Assembly: GCA_902651635.1 (NCBI GenBank)
Contig: CACRSC010000001.1
Span: 128,733-192,732 of the forward strand
Origin: Mastigamoeba balamuthi
Taxonomy: Eukaryota; Evosea; Mastigamoebida; Mastigamoebidae
Reading direction: 5' to 3'
DNA: 64,000 nt
Shown here: piece by piece, positions 45,817-56,895 of the stretch
Numbering within the stretch: the stretch's first letter is position 1
Layout: each line of letters opens with the position of its first letter
Program-made: the position numbers and the translations under genes
Notes under the pieces: model-generated
The model's database searches: none
Seen by the model: only the letters and a program-made list of their open reading frames with translations
What the model was told of the DNA's origin: nothing

Positions 45817-46926
45817 CTACACGGCGACCTCGAGAGGGGTCCCGCTGACGCGCGCCTGCTCGGCCTGCTCGGCGATCTCGACGGCCTCCTGCATGGCCGC
45901 GGGCACCTTGTCGCGCGGCAGCATCAGGCCCCAGGCGAGGGCCACGGCGAGCAGCGGCAGCGTGGCGAGCGCGTCGACGGCGTAGTGGTAGCGCAGCCAG
46001 AGGGTGGCGATGGCGATGCCGACGCCGACGCTGGTGACCAGCTTGCCGTACCAGGGGGCCAGCGCCGCGGGCACGATGAGCGCGCAGGCGCCCGTGATGA
46101 TCGTCTCGCCGACGTGGCCCGAGGGGAACGACCCGAACGTGTCGTCGTGGTTGGTGACGGGCGAGAGCAGCGCGGCGAGGCCGGGCAGCTTGCTCTGGTA
46201 GAGGTCCTTGAGGAACAGGCGCGGGCTGACGGCGGGGCAGAGCCCGTTGACGGCGAACGTCGCCATGAACCCGAACGTCCACGCGCTGACGAAGAGCTCG
46301 GCGGCGGCCCAGGCCTCGGCCTCGCCCCTGACGTCGCGCCTGCGGGAGCAGAGCGCGGCCCTGCCGAGGTGCAGCAGCATCAGCAGGTACGGCCAGACGT
46401 AGTACGAGAAGTAGCAGGCCGAGAGCACGTCGCAGATGACGCGGCCCAGCGGCGACGCCGGGCCCACGATCGGGTTGACGTCGGCCCAGAGCGCGATCTG
46501 GCCCTGCGGCCACAGCCACCCCAGGATGCCCGCGTCGGCCCGCAGCAGCGCCGCGTCCTTGAGCGTCGGGCGCCGTATGGCCACCACGCGCTGCGTCGCG
46601 AAGAAGTCCGACGCCAGCGCCGTGCTCATCGCGATCATCACCGCCGCCCGCGCCCACCGCGACCCCGTCAGCCTGTGCCACGTCATCATGGCGACGACCC
46701 CCGCCGACGTCAGCAGCGCCGGGTAGACCGCGTCGACGTTGCCGCGCGCGAGGACGAGGAACGCGGGGCCCGCGGCCACCACGCAGAGCGCCGTCAGCGT
46801 CAGCCGCGAGTGCGCGCGGCCCAGGCCGCCCGACAGCCAGCGCGCGAACAGGCGCCCCAGGGCCTGGAAGCACGTCGCCGGCGACGACAGCGCCGCCGCC
46901 AGCAGCATCTCCTTCTTGTGCGCCAT
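45817..46926 (-). CDS. PAP2-superfamily membrane phosphatase / inositolphosphotransferase-like protein
   Basis: One exon, 369 residues, with about six to eight membrane segments. Two of three PAP2 active-site motifs are plain: FGSFPSGHVGETII (PSGH) and LWLRYHYAVDALATLP (RxxxHxxxD pattern). The first motif (KxxxxxxRP) is less clear, perhaps near SPRLFLKDLY. Members hydrolyse lipid phosphates or transfer inositol phosphate to ceramide; the long N-terminal membrane region recalls the inositol-phosphorylceramide synthase group more than small LPPs, but this is uncertain. The start at 46926 is the first ATG in frame. Divergent from EEF2KMT. Confidence 0.87.
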   Translation of the reverse strand: MAHKKEMLLAAALSSPATCFQALGRLFARWLSGGLGRAHSRLTLTALCVVAAGPAFLVLARGNVDAVYPALLTSAGVVAMMTWHRLTGSRWARAAVMIAMSTALASDFFATQRVVAIRRPTLKDAALLRADAGILGWLWPQGQIALWADVNPIVGPASPLGRVICDVLSACYFSYYVWPYLLMLLHLGRAALCSRRRDVRGEAEAWAAAELFVSAWTFGFMATFAVNGLCPAVSPRLFLKDLYQSKLPGLAALLSPVTNHDDTFGSFPSGHVGETIITGACALIVPAALAPWYGKLVTSVGVGIAIATLWLRYHYAVDALATLPLLAVALAWGLMLPRDKVPAAMQEAVEIAEQAEQARVSGTPLEVAV

Positions 46927-47453
46927 CGTCTCGCCCCTTAACGATGCGCAGAGCCCGTTTGAGGGAATTCGAACCAAGTGCGTGGGGGGATGGGGCAACC
47001 CATCCAATACCCGACAAAAACGGCAGCAAAAAGCGGAGTGGAGGCGGGTAGGTGGCGCTGTGAGTCACCGCACGCAGTTGCGGGCGCGATGTGCGGTGGA
47101 ACACGGTGGAGAAGGGAGGGAGAACGTGCTGGGTGGCGCGGGGAGCGCGGGGGCGGAGGGGGGAGAAAGCGGGGGAGAGCTCGCACGGGCTTTTAGTGAA
47201 GGGGAGGAGCGATCTCGTGTGCGACATGGGGGGCAGGGAGGCGAGGACTGTGCGCAGGTTTTTGGAAGAGTGGCTGTGACTGTGACTGTGACTGTGAATC
47301 CTGCTGAAATCCTCGCTTTCAGAATAATTCCGCCCCACACCGCCGCCCCATTGCGCTGACGCCATGAAGTGTGCGGGGCTGTTGTGTGCCTATGTTGCGC
47401 TTAAAAATCTTCGCCTGGAGATTCAGCGGCCCTGCCCCCCCGCGCGGCATTAA
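46927..47453. promoter_or_regulatory. Divergent upstream region, PAP2 / EEF2KMT
   Basis: No coding sequence is supported across 527 bases. A TGTGAC hexamer repeat (about four copies) lies at 47275-47298. Confidence 0.35.
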
Positions 47454-48583
47454 ATGGACCCCTCGTCTGCGCTCGAGGAGCGGCTGGTGCGCATTCACGC
47501 CGCTATGGCGCCGGTTGCGTGGGCCCGCGAGGCCTGGCGTGCGTCGGGCGACGACAGGCCGTGGGCGCGAGCGGCGTTCCAGTCGCGCCTGGCGCAGAGG
47601 ATCGGCGCCGGGGAGCACAGGCCCGCCCGCGCCTACACGAGGGCGTTCCTGCGGGCGCTGATGGAGGACCTCGAGGGCGCCAAGTGCGAGATCGACGACG
47701 CGCTGCTCGAGATGTACCTCGAGTTCGCCAACGCCGCGCCCGAGGACTCGGCGCTCTCGCACGTCACGCACAGCGTCTCTGGCGTCGACCTCTGCTTCCG
47801 GCTCTCGAAGCAGCTGTTCCCAGGCACGCCGTCAACGCTCTCCAAACATGCAACTTTCAGATGTTTTCATTCGTGGCACCGCACCAATTCATGTCGGCGT
47901 TCGCGCGTCTCCAACAACGAACGCCAGCGGTTGTCAGCTCGTGTGCGTTGCGTTGCGGCTGCTGGTGCTGTGTGATTCTGTTTGCTTTGCGTGCAACTGA
48001 CTTGGGGTGCTTGTGTGCCTGGCTCCCAGTGGGGCTCGCGACGTGGCCCGCGGGGTTCTTCATTGCCGAGTGGGCCCTGGGCACGGACGCCGGCCGCGCC
48101 GCGGTGCAGGGCAAGCGCGTGCTCGAGCTCGGCGCCGGCGTTGGCGTCGCGGGCATCGCCATCGCACGGCTCGGCAGCGCTTCGAGCGTGGCGATGAGTG
48201 ACTTCCTGCCGTCGGTGCTGGACAACCTGCACGTGAACGCGGCCCTCAACTCATGCGAGCAGAGCACGCGGGTCCTCTGCCTCGACTGGGACTCTGCCGC
48301 GTGCTGCTACCCCGAGTGCGACGTCGCGCTGGCAGCGGACTGCGTATACGACCCGGACCTGGCCGCCTCGCTGTCCAAGGCGCTGGCCGGCGTGTTTGCG
48401 GCGGGAGCCAAGGAGGCGTACGTGTGCAACACCGTCAGGGAGCCCGCTACGCTGGCGAGCTTCGACAGCTCGCTGGCCAAGAACGGCCTCAAGCGCGAGG
48501 ACGTCATGCCCAGCGACCCAGTGCCTCCCCTGTTCCTCTACGACCGACCCCAGCTGATCCTCTGGAAAATAACACGTTCCTGA
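47454..48583 (+). CDS. EEF2KMT: eEF2-lysine methyltransferase (FAM86/EEF2KMT family)
   Basis: Exons 47454-47823 and 48030-48583 give 307 residues. The N-terminal helical FAM86 region (residues 1-123) is followed by the class I methyltransferase fold: VGLATWPAGFFIAEWALG, motif I VLELGAGVGVAGIAIARLG, SDFLPSVLDNLHVN, LDWDSAACC and DVALAADCVYDPDL. These enzymes trimethylate Lys525 of elongation factor 2 (human numbering). The 206-nt intron has a GC donor (CAG|GCACGC); it joins in phase to the conserved GLATW start. The substrate lysine is inferred from the family. Confidence 0.9.
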
Positions 48584-48904
48584 GCCTCGTCTTTCACCTC
48601 GCTGTTCGCAATGGCACAGCGGAGCGGCGTGGCCACAGTCCCGCCAGCACTGAGTGGCCAGGCTATGACTCACGAGGCGTGGTCAGGGGTACTGGTTGTA
48701 CACCGCACCCCTGTCAACAAAGACGCTGCAGCAGCGCACCACAGTCGTTCGTTCGGCTCAGGAGCAGCAGCAGCAGCAGGCAGCCAACAGTGCAGTGTCC
48801 CCGCTGTGATCTCCCGAGGAGACGGAGATATTTATTATTGCCTGGGAGTGGCAAATATCAGGAGCACAAACAAATAATTGGGGGCGTCCCGCAAGCAGCA
48901 GCGA
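48584..48904. promoter_or_regulatory. Upstream region of USP47 with AGATATTTA and AAATATC
   Basis: These 321 bases lie downstream of EEF2KMT. GAGATATTTATTATTG at about 48825 and AAATATCAGG at about 48853 stand 50-80 bases before the predicted USP47 start, in the position expected of a core promoter element. Confidence 0.45.
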
Positions 48905-51900
48905 ATGGTAACGCAAGGCGAGATGCCGCAGCCGAGCGAGGGCCACATGATCGTCAAGGTCAGCGACCACACGGGGTCGCGCATGTGCCGGCACTCGTGC
49001 GAGCTGCCCCTGACGGCGACGGTGCGGGACCTCAAGGACAAGATCGGGACGCTGCGCCCGATGCCCGAGGGCTGCGCCGCGTTCGAGGACGCCTACGCCG
49101 TCCAGTTCGCCCGCCCGCACGACAACTCGTGGGCCGACATCGACCCCGCCGACGACGGCATACTCGTCGCAGACCTCGGCATCAAGAACCAGAGCACCGT
49201 CCTGCTCAAGCGCGTGCGCCGCCCACGCCCCGAATCGCACCGCTAATTCAAATCGAGATATCTTCAATTTCGCGATGTGGATCTCACCGATATCCTGTGT
49301 GTCCCCCGCAGAGCAAGAAGATGGGCAGCAACGCCCGTGAGAGCTGTCCCCCCCCCACCCCGCCTTCCCTCCCTCCCCTCCCGCGCTGGCCGCTGACGAC
49401 GGGGCTGCCGCAGAGCTGTACGACGCGCAGATGACGTCGCCGGACCCGCTGCCCCTGCCGCCGCCAGCGCCGTCGCTGCCCACTGGCGGCCAGCTGGTCG
49501 TGCGCAAGCCCGACGGCGCGGCGTCGTCTGCGTCGGGGTCCGCGTGGCCCTCGGCCTCGTCGTCGTCGTCGTGCTGCGCCCCGGGGTCGTCGTCGTACTC
49601 GGACTGGGACCGCAAGTCGGCTACGGGGTACGTGGGGCTGTCGAACCAGGGGGCCACGTGCTACATGAACAGCCTGCTGCAGGGCCTCTACATGACCCCC
49701 GAGTTCAGGAAGGCCGTCTACGACTGGTCCTTCGAGGACCGCTTCCAGGCAGACTACCAGCGCCACAAGTCCCGCCAGCACGGTATCCGCTCTGGCCCCC
49801 CTCGGTTCTTTTTTTTTTGGCCGGGGAAGCGGTTCTCGTACCCGTTACTCTTTGGCGGGTTTCGGTTTCGCACCGATTCCCTGGTGGGGTCTGGCGAGGG
49901 TTTCACAAACGGCTCTCGTGCGGTCGTTGCCGGGTTTCCACACCAGTTCAGTTGCGGGTGGGTTTACACCATAGTTCGCGGAAGTGGGGTACTGACAGTT
50001 CTCGGCGAGTATGTCCACTTTCCTAACACACTGGTTGCAATACCGGCACGGGCGGCACTTGCGCGGCACTTGCTGTGGGCTTGGCTGGGAGCAGAGGGCG
50101 TGCCGTCGCCGGCGCCGGACGGAGGGAAGAAGGCGGAGGCGCCGGAGACGGACGAGGAGTTCAGGGAGAGGAAGGAGACGAGGTCGATACCGCTGCAGCT
50201 GCAGAGGCTGTTCGCGAGGCTGCAGTTCTCGAGCAAGCGCGCCGTCGAGACGGTCGACCTGACGCGCAGCTTCGGGTGGACCGACGCCGAGGCGTTCACG
50301 CAGCACGACGTGCAGGAGCTCTGCCGCGTGCTCTTTGACGCGCTCGAGGAGAGCATGGCCCAGACGCACCAGGCGAACATCATCAACACCCTCTTCCAGG
50401 GCAAGATGACAGACTACGTCCGCTGCATGGTGCGCCCGCGCCGACGCAGTTCGCCTCCGCTCTGTCTCTCACGCCGGGGTTCGTTGCTCTGTCGCTGCTG
50501 CTGCGAGGCGTGCAGGAGTGCCAGAAGTACAACGCGAGGCAGGACGTGTACCTGGACATCCCGCTGGTCATCAAGGGGTTTGGCGAGACGCGGGCCGTGT
50601 CGTCGATCGAGGAGGCGCTGACCAAGTTCACGCAGCCCGAGTACCTCGAGGGCCCCAACGCCTACATGTGCGAGCGCTGCAACAAGAAGGTCCGCCGTCC
50701 GCTCCGCCCGCGCGTCGCCGCACACACACACTCTCAACCGCGCGTTCTCTCGCCCCCGCGTTGCTGGCGCGCAGGTCAGGGCGCAGAAGGGGCTAGAGTT
50801 TGTGTCGTTCCCGTACATCCTGATGCTGCAGCTCAAGCGCTTCGACTTTGACTACGAGACGGGGCGCCGCGTGAAGCTCAACGACAGCGTGTCATTCCCG
50901 CACATCCTCGACCTCAACCCCTACCTCGAGGGCCACAGGTCCACCGACGCTACGATGGAGGAGGCCGCGGAGCCGGCGGCAGCCGCGGCGCCCGCGACGG
51001 CGGAGGACGCGGACGCGGACCGCATGGAGGACGACGGCGCGGCGCCTGTGCAGGACCCCGTGGTGACGCCCGACCGCCCCTACGTGTACCGCCTGTACGG
51101 CATCCTCATACACCGCGGCAGCGCCATGGGAGGCCACTACTACGCGTACATCATGGTGCCCTGATCGCCTCCCCCCTGCCCTGCGCTGCGCCGTCCTGCG
51201 CTCACTGTGGCTGGGGGGTGGGCGTTGCGCCGCAGTCGTTTGGGTCGAACAAGTGGTACGAGTTCAACGACTCGACGGTCAGCGAGATCACCGAGGACGA
51301 CATTCGCAAGAGGTTCGCATATGCGCCGCACCTTCTCCCCACCACCTTCCCACGGGCCGCTCCGGGTGATAACCGGGCGGGCCGCCGCACAGCTACGGCG
51401 AGTCGGACAACGGCGCCAAGAGCAGCTCGGGGTACAGCTGGATGGGCTCTTACGGCGCAAACGCCTACATGCTCTTCTACCGCCGCGGTAGCCCCTCCCC
51501 AGCACCCTCCTCGCTCGCAGAGGGCTCCGTATCTGACCGCTGGGGGCCACGCAGTGGACCCGGAGAGGAACATCAACCCTCCGACGGGCGACGAGGTGCC
51601 CCAGATCATCAAGGACTGGGTCGAGCAGGAGAAGGAGAAGGAGCGCGCGGCAGAGGAGAAGCGCAAGGCTGAGCGCGACACGTTCAGCATACACTTCATC
51701 TACGACGAAAAGGAGACCGTCATCCCCCTGCACCGCACCACCAAGTTCGGCGACGCCAAGGTCCCCTCTCCTACATCTGCCACCGCTTCCCTCGCGCGGC
51801 GTAACTGGCGGGGCTGGGGCTGGGACTCCCAACGCAGAGGGCGGTGATGGATGCGCTCAAGCTGACGGGCAAGTACACGGACGACTGCGTGAGGTTCAGG

Positions 51901-53936
51901 CACACGCGGCCCGCGTGCGGCATCATGACAGAGGTCATCGAGGCCACGCCCGAGACGCCGCTGCAGTCCGTCGTGCGCTCGTACGACGTACGCGCCTGCG
52001 GGGAGCCCGCCGGTGGGACGCTGAGCGACGGCGCTGTCTGTGTGCGCAGGCCGTGGCGGTGGAGGTGAAGGAGAAGGACGCCGAGTTTGAGTCGTACGAC
52101 CCCAACACCATCGGCGTCAAGGTCGTCGCGTACAGCGCAGCGTCGCAGTCGTTTTCCACGCGCATCGTGTACACGGACCCCGCGGTCTCCGTGGCCCAGT
52201 TCAAGGTAGGAGACAGCAGCGCGAGCCCTCTCCCTCCCTTCCCGCCAGGCGCTGACTCGCGGGGGGGTGGGACGCGCGCGCAGGAGCTGCTGGGGAAGCG
52301 GTTCAGCATGCAGCCGCAGCGCATCAGGCTGCTGCAGGAGCCCACGTCGGCGTGGGAGAAGCAGCCCTACTACCACCTCAACGAGGACGCCAAGTCCCTC
52401 AACGCGGACCACTCGTGCTGGGACGGCACACGCTACGTCATCGAGTGCGCCTGCGTGGCAGCCGCTGCGCTCCCCGCTTCCCACCCGCCCTCTGCGCGCG
52501 AGTAACGCGCGGCACCAACAACTCCCGCAGGGAGTGCGACGACGGGAACGCGCTGGTACCGATGGACTCTGCGGCGGGGCTGGAGATCGGGCGCCTGCGG
52601 AACCAGCTGACCATCAAGCTCAACATCCTGCACCCAGGGCCCACGGCGCGAGAAGAGACAGTGCAGACGGACAAGCGCCTGACACTCCGCGAGTTCAAGG
52701 ATACGCTCAAGACCGTACGGGGGCCTCCCCCTTGACGTGGCTTGTCGTTGTCGCAGTCGGCGTGGCTGCCGCTCACAGGCGGTGCGGGCGGGGCGCAGAT
52801 CACGGGGCTGGACCCCAGCGAGATTGTAGTGTCGCGCGGGACGGTCAACTGGAAGTACGAGATCAAGGAGCTGGACGAGAGCCTCGACGAGCACCGCGTG
52901 TACGACGGCGTCGAGCTGTGGGTCGAGCGCGGCAAGCCGACGCGGGCGGGCGAGTCCAAGGTGACGGTGTTCCTCTACGACGAGGCCAACGAGGACAAGC
53001 CCTACGAGAAGCTCTTCGAGGCGCCCGTGCTCGAGACGGCGCCCGTCGAGGACGTCAAGGCGCTCATCTGCGCGCGGCTGCTCGAGGAGCGCAAGCTGCA
53101 GGTGGACCCCGCGCTGCTGAGGCTCCGCGACATGACGAGCGTCAACCAGCTGCCCGGCAAGATCGCCATCTGCGGCTACCCCGTCAAGGAGTTCTTCTAC
53201 CTCTACAACGGCAAGAACATCGCCGTGCAGGCACGCGAGGGCTGCGGGCTGCTCCTGCTGGCGCGTCTGACTGGGCCCGCGACAACAGATCCTGAAGGAG
53301 CCCGAGAACGTGACGACCAAGGACAACCTCACGTTCTTTGTGCAGCACTGGAACCCCAAGACGCTCGAGTTTGCCTCGCGCGAGGAGGCGAGCCACTGCG
53401 CCACACGCCCCTCCCTCCACCCGCCTTATCTGCTCTCTGACGGCCGCCTGCGGGCCCCCCACGACCGCAGATTGTGGTGCCGAGCACCACGACGGTCAAC
53501 GAGCTGCGCGAGATGCTGGCGCACCGCATCTCGATACCGGCAGAGCAGGTCGGCGTTGTCCGCGTGTACGCCAGCGGCCTCGAGGGCGCGAGCGTCATCG
53601 ACGCTGCCGTGGAGCTCACGTGGGACAAGGCGACAGCCGAGAACGGCAACGACAGTGCGCCCGCATGCGAGACACACACGGATTGCCCCTTCGCTCAGGC
53701 CTAAAGCGCTCCGCTCTGGCTTGTGCGGCCCGTCTGCAGAGATCGACTCGTCGCCGATGTACGTGCACGACGGGGACCTCGTGCTGTTCCGCGACAACAA
53801 GGAGGAGCGCCGTGAGCTGTCGATACAGGAGCGCCAGAAGTACGAGAAGGAGGCCGCTGCCAAGCGCAGCTCGAGGTACAGCTCGATGGGCCGCCAAGAG
53901 TCTGCCCTCAAGATCCACAAGGACGACAAGGAGTGA
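48905..53936 (+). CDS. USP47: Ubiquitin C-terminal hydrolase 47 (USP47)
   Basis: Seventeen exons (48905-49213, 49312-49336, 49414-49782, 50095-50429, 50516-50689, 50775-51155, 51236-51312, 51393-51487, 51555-51760, 51838-51987, 52050-52205, 52284-52444, 52531-52714, 52757-53230, 53289-53387, 53471-53654, 53740-53936) give 1191 residues. An N-terminal ubiquitin-like domain (about 7-103) leads to the USP core: Cys box GYVGLSNQGATCYMNSLLQG, QHDVQELCRVLFDALEE, YLDIPLVIKGFGETRAV, LQLKRFDFDYETGRRVKLND and His box SAMGGHYYAYIM. Ubl-like repeats follow, ending in the USP47 tail. USP47 deubiquitinates DNA polymerase beta and other clients. Two introns (53231-53288, 53388-53470) have GC donors. Exon 2 has only 25 nt. 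Confidence 0.95.
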
Positions 53937-54059
53937 GCGCGCTTCGCTTGGGCCGTTGCGAGGGCGCGCCCCCTCGCCCCCTTCTGGGGGGAAGAGTCAG
54001 GGAGGAAGCGGAGTGTGTGGTCTTGAATCCGCCCCAAATTGTTACAGCACGCGCTTGCC

Positions 54060-56296
54060 TTAGCTGTTGTTGCTGGGTGTCTGGCTGGGCGACGCCGAGA
54101 GCACGGAGGCCGCCCACCTGGCAATGTCCTCCCGGTTGCCGGGCAGTACTCGCAGCAGCCTCGCGGCGGCCACGGCGCGAGCCATCTCGTCGACGCTCGC
54201 CTCGGGGGCCACCATGCTCAGGAACTTGGTGGCGTCCTCCTCGGTCTGGTCGCGGGGGGCCTTGGCCGACACGGGCGCGGATGGTGGCGGCGGGGCTGTG
54301 GCGGCCTGCCGTGGTATGTCAATGGGGCAAACTGTTTTGACAGCAGGAGGGGCGGGTTTCTTCAGGACCGTTGCCGGAGCCGCTGCGCCGCCCTCAAAGG
54401 CCGTGTGCAGCGCCCTCATGCCTAGCAAGGGCGCGCGAGTCGGTTGGCGTTTGTGGTAAGAGGTTAGGAGCGGGAGAGGGCGTACAGGCCCAGTACGGCG
54501 AATGCAGTCTGGCGACCTCTCGCAGGACGGAGAGACAGACCGGGGACGCGGGCGCATTCGAGTCCGACGGTCGCGGCGTCAGGCGCTCCTCCGCGGCATC
54601 ATCCCTGTCCCCAGCCAGCAGAGCGAGCACGGTCCTCTCCACGCCTTCGCACAGGCATGCCTCCTCGTAGCCGCCCTCGAGCACGACCAGCAGCCTTCCG
54701 GACGCGAGGCAGCGCAGCACCCTCGTCATGTACCCGAAGCAGTCCGGGCTCACCTGCATCCCCTGGTGCGCAGCGCGGTGAGGCAAGGGCCCCGAACAGA
54801 GGCACCCGCTCGTGGTCCCACACGCACTCCCATTTTGTCCCCGGCTGCGCAGTCGAACCCCGCCGACACGACGACAAAGTCGGGGCGGAACTCGGCGGCT
54901 ATGGGGACGACCACGCGGGTGAAGGCCTCGAGGTAGTCCGCGGTGGTCATCCCGGCCTGCGGCCACGCGATGTTGACGTTCCTCCCCGCAGCCGAGGCTC
55001 CTCCGGTCTCGCTCTTGTGCGGCGGGCAGTGTTGAGCCTCGGGCAACGCCGCAGAGGCCGCACGATGGCTCCGGTCCGGGGGTAGAACCCCCCGTGCCTG
55101 TGTATGGAGACGACCAGCACCGTCGGGTCGTCGTAGAAGATCTCCTGCGTCCCGTTGCACTGCCCGGCCCGGTGGGTCCAGCGGGGCCCCCAGTCAGCCT
55201 TGCAATGAATGGACGGGACGATGGGGGGGAAGGGGGAGTTGGGGAGTGCGCTGCTCACGTGGTGCACATCCCAGTCGAACACGAGGACCCGCTTCACCAC
55301 GTCGGGGAACACCTGCTGCGCGTACCGGGCAGCGACAGCCACGTTGTTGAACAGGCAGAACCCCCTTAGGTCCACCAGCAGTAGGCAGGCAGGGCGCGGC
55401 CGTCAGTGAGGGCTCTCCCCCGCAGAAGCAGCAGCAGCAGAGGGCAGAACAGAGGGCAAGAGGGCAGAAGGCAACAGGGAAGAGGACAAGAGGGCAAGAG
55501 GGCAAGAGAGCAGAGGGCAAGAGGGCAGAAGGCAGAGAGCAAGAGGGCACAGGGCATAGAGCAAGAGAGCAGAAGGGCAGAAGGCAGAGAGCAACAGGGA
55601 AGAGGGCAAGAGGGCGGAGGGCACAGGGCATAGAGCAAGAGAGCAGAAGGGCAGAAGGCAGAGAGCAACAGGGAAGAGGGCAAGAGGGCGGAGGGTAAGA
55701 GGGCAGAGGAGGTGCTGGTGAGTGCACACATGGCGCGGCTGGTCTCTGCGTGGTGGCCGGGGGGCCGCACGACGGCGAACGCGTTGCCCACGTCGCCGCT
55801 CAGGACCCTGTCCGCCAGCTCCAGGCACGCCCCCGCCGCCAGCGTCGCCGCCTTGGCCGTGTGCGCGTTGACGTACGTGTCCTTGCTGGCGCTGCCGTCA
55901 GGCGCGCTGGCTGGGGCAGGAGCGGGATTGGCTGGGCACTGTACCCGATCATGATGACCTGCGGCACGCTGATGCCGCCAGCGTCCTCGCCCGACAGCTG
56001 CTCCTCTGTGCGCAGCACCATGGCCACGTGCTCCTTGGCGTGCACCATGCACAGCTCCTCCACGCCCGCCCTGCGCGCCGCTGCCTCCCCCCGAGTCCGT
56101 GGGCCAACGAGGGGGGGGAGGAGGGCAGGAGCTGGCTGGGATCCCAGGGCGCACGGTACACGCGGCAGCGCGAGAGGAGGCCAGAGTCGGCCAGGCGCCG
56201 CCACACGGCGCGTGTGCGGGCGGGGCGCTCGGGGTGCGCGCGCGTGCCGCAGTGGAGCTCCATGGCCTCGTCGTAGCTGATGCCGGTGCCCGCCAT
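54060..56296 (-). CDS. Class II histone deacetylase (HDAC6/Hda1-like)
   Basis: Exons 56296-56155, 56080-55945, 55891-55730, 55364-55259, 55159-55064, 55013-54828, 54762-54486 and 54421-54060 give 488 residues. Catalytic blocks: [29 protein letters not shown] (paired His), [30 protein letters not shown] (zinc Asp and His; the usual HHGNGTQ has Cys for Gly), [35 protein letters not shown] and [10 protein letters not shown] (catalytic Tyr). Zn-dependent enzymes of this class remove acetyl groups from lysines of histones, tubulin and other proteins. The C-terminal ~120 residues are Ala/Pro-rich and end in a helical segment. Introns 3 and 5 end in AAG. The third intron is long and purine-repeat-rich. 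Confidence 0.93.
55547..55694. repeat. Exact 74-bp tandem duplication in an HDAC intron
   Basis: The 74 bases at 55547-55620 recur without change at 55621-55694. Both units begin GCACAGGGCATAGAGCAAG. They sit in a longer purine-rich stretch (about 55430-55710) of AGAGGGCA-type words. Confidence 0.9.
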
Positions 56297-56630
56297 TGCC
56301 CTGAGACTGCGGCGGACGACCTGCGGGCTAAAAAAGGGAGCGAGAACTGAGATATTGGGACGGGGCGATCCCCGTTCTGAATCTGGAGGTGATTTTTTCC
56401 GGCTCGCTCGACAGCTAGCTGTTCTCGTCAGTCGCCTGGGCGGTGCTGCAACCGCCTTCGAAGGTGCGCCGGCTTCACCCCTCATGCTGGCCTGATGCAG
56501 TACTTTTCGGACATACTCCAGCGACGCCAAAAACGCGGCAAGAAAGCCGACAGCTCTCACCATACTCCAACAAGAAGCCGGTCCTCGCGCAGAGACGACG
56601 GAACTGGGCGAGACGGCCCTCAAAAGAAAT
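56297..56630. other. Spacer between HDAC and tRNA-Leu
   Basis: GAGATATTGGG at 56351 lies about 55 bases before the HDAC start (reverse strand). Nothing else is supported. Confidence 0.35.
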
Positions 56631-56712
56631 TGCGCCTGGTGGGGTTCGAACCCACGCTTCTTTCGAAAGTGGAACTTAAGTCCAACGCCTTAAACCACTC
56701 GGCCACAGGCGC
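56631..56712 (-). tRNA. tRNA-Leu (anticodon TAA)
   Basis: The reverse strand reads GCGCCTG...CAGGCGC as the acceptor stem, D-arm GCCGAGTGGTTTAAGGC, anticodon loop CTTAAGT (anticodon TAA, reading TTA), a long variable arm CTTTCGAAAG typical of class II tRNAs, and T-arm GTGGG-TTCGAAC-CCCAC. The discriminator base is A, as usual for leucine tRNAs. Confidence 0.95.
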
Positions 56713-56895
56713 TATAATGGAAGAAAATTGGGTTTGTACCACCCTGAAGAAGCAGAAGAAGCAGAAGAGGGCCAGGGGTTTGGCAGCATTTCTTGCGACA
56801 ATTTGCGACAATGGTCACACACAGCGGGTGGCAAACTCGGTCAATGGGAATCAATTGATGTTTTCAGGTGTTTTACGCTTCAGTTGAGTATGTTG

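Noticed and set aside
48905-49213. Ubiquitin-like N-terminus of USP47 as a novel fusion
   Set aside because: Human USP47 has a comparable Ubl-like region before the catalytic core, so this is conserved.
55400-55720. Leu/Pro/Cys-rich reverse frame in the HDAC intron as an exon
   Set aside because: It is simple-sequence DNA with exact tandem repeats; the flanking exons join the conserved HDAC blocks without it.
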